Source: an uncultured Clostridia bacterium (GTDB taxonomy: Bacteria; Bacillota; Clostridia; Oscillospirales; Ruminococcaceae). From it: 5,197 nt of DNA. Positions 5,189 to 5,197 of this stretch are shown here, piece by piece. The notes under the pieces are model-generated. The model had not been told where the DNA came from, ran no database searches, and saw only the letters and a program-made list of their open reading frames with translations. The position numbers were made by a program, and so were the translations under genes. The stretch lies in the NCBI GenBank assembly GCA_946535685.1, contig CAMNDR010000099.1:1-5197 (forward strand), in the 5' to 3' direction. Numbering within the stretch: position 1 is the first letter of the stretch; every line of letters starts with the position of its first letter.

Positions 5189-5197
5189 CGCTTCGCA

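Noticed and set aside
4976..5197. tRNA-Pro as a phage or island attachment site
   Set aside because: The tRNA 3' end is not repeated anywhere in the window and no integrase is visible, so there is no direct support.
1..5197. CRISPR array or a multi-gene defence system
   Set aside because: No regularly spaced repeats are present. The PP2C gene lacks a neighbouring kinase or effector, and the other genes have housekeeping or phage-structural roles.

Overview
The window looks like chromosomal DNA from a GC-rich anaerobic Firmicute, most likely a Ruminococcus-like member of the Oscillospirales. This is inferred from style: strong AGGAGG-type ribosome sites, TTGACT/TATAAT promoters, a GC-rich codon bias with many CCG codons, a tRNA-Pro(CGG), a clostridial-type citrate synthase, and small palindromic repeats between genes. 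No species can be named from the sequence alone.

Layout from left to right. (1) Bases 1-625, minus strand: the first 208 codons of a secreted lipoprotein with a Pro/Thr-rich linker and Ig-like domains, cut by the window edge. (2) Bases 626-776: a gap holding a 10-bp hairpin and a 71-bp MITE-like palindrome flanked by TTAT direct repeats. (3) Bases 777-1778, minus strand: a PP2C-type phosphatase with a C-terminal extension that resembles a winged helix, driven by a clear promoter at 1814-1842. It probably shares a transcript with the lipoprotein. (4) Bases 1779-2006: a divergent gap with a second, decayed and inverted copy of the 71-bp repeat. (5) Bases 2007-3287, plus strand: a stand-alone phage-type protein with two LamG/concanavalin-like domains. 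(6) Bases 3288-3385: a convergent gap with a 12-bp perfect hairpin. (7) Bases 3386-4750, minus strand: citrate synthase, with a consensus promoter and a roughly 100-nt leader. (8) Bases 4976-5049, plus strand: tRNA-Pro(CGG), with its own promoter and a strong terminator, divergent from citrate synthase across a short AT-rich region. (9) Bases 5101-5197: a run of three small hairpins typical of an intergenic repeat.

The genes do not form one pathway. The phosphatase and lipoprotein may be a small signalling/cell-surface unit. Citrate synthase supplies citrate, in such organisms usually for 2-oxoglutarate and glutamate synthesis. The LamG protein looks like an orphan phage-derived gene. I see no strong case for a new multi-gene system. 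The points most worth checking are the 71-bp mobile repeat and its inverted partner around the phosphatase gene, the phosphatase C-terminal domain, and the orphan LamG gene.
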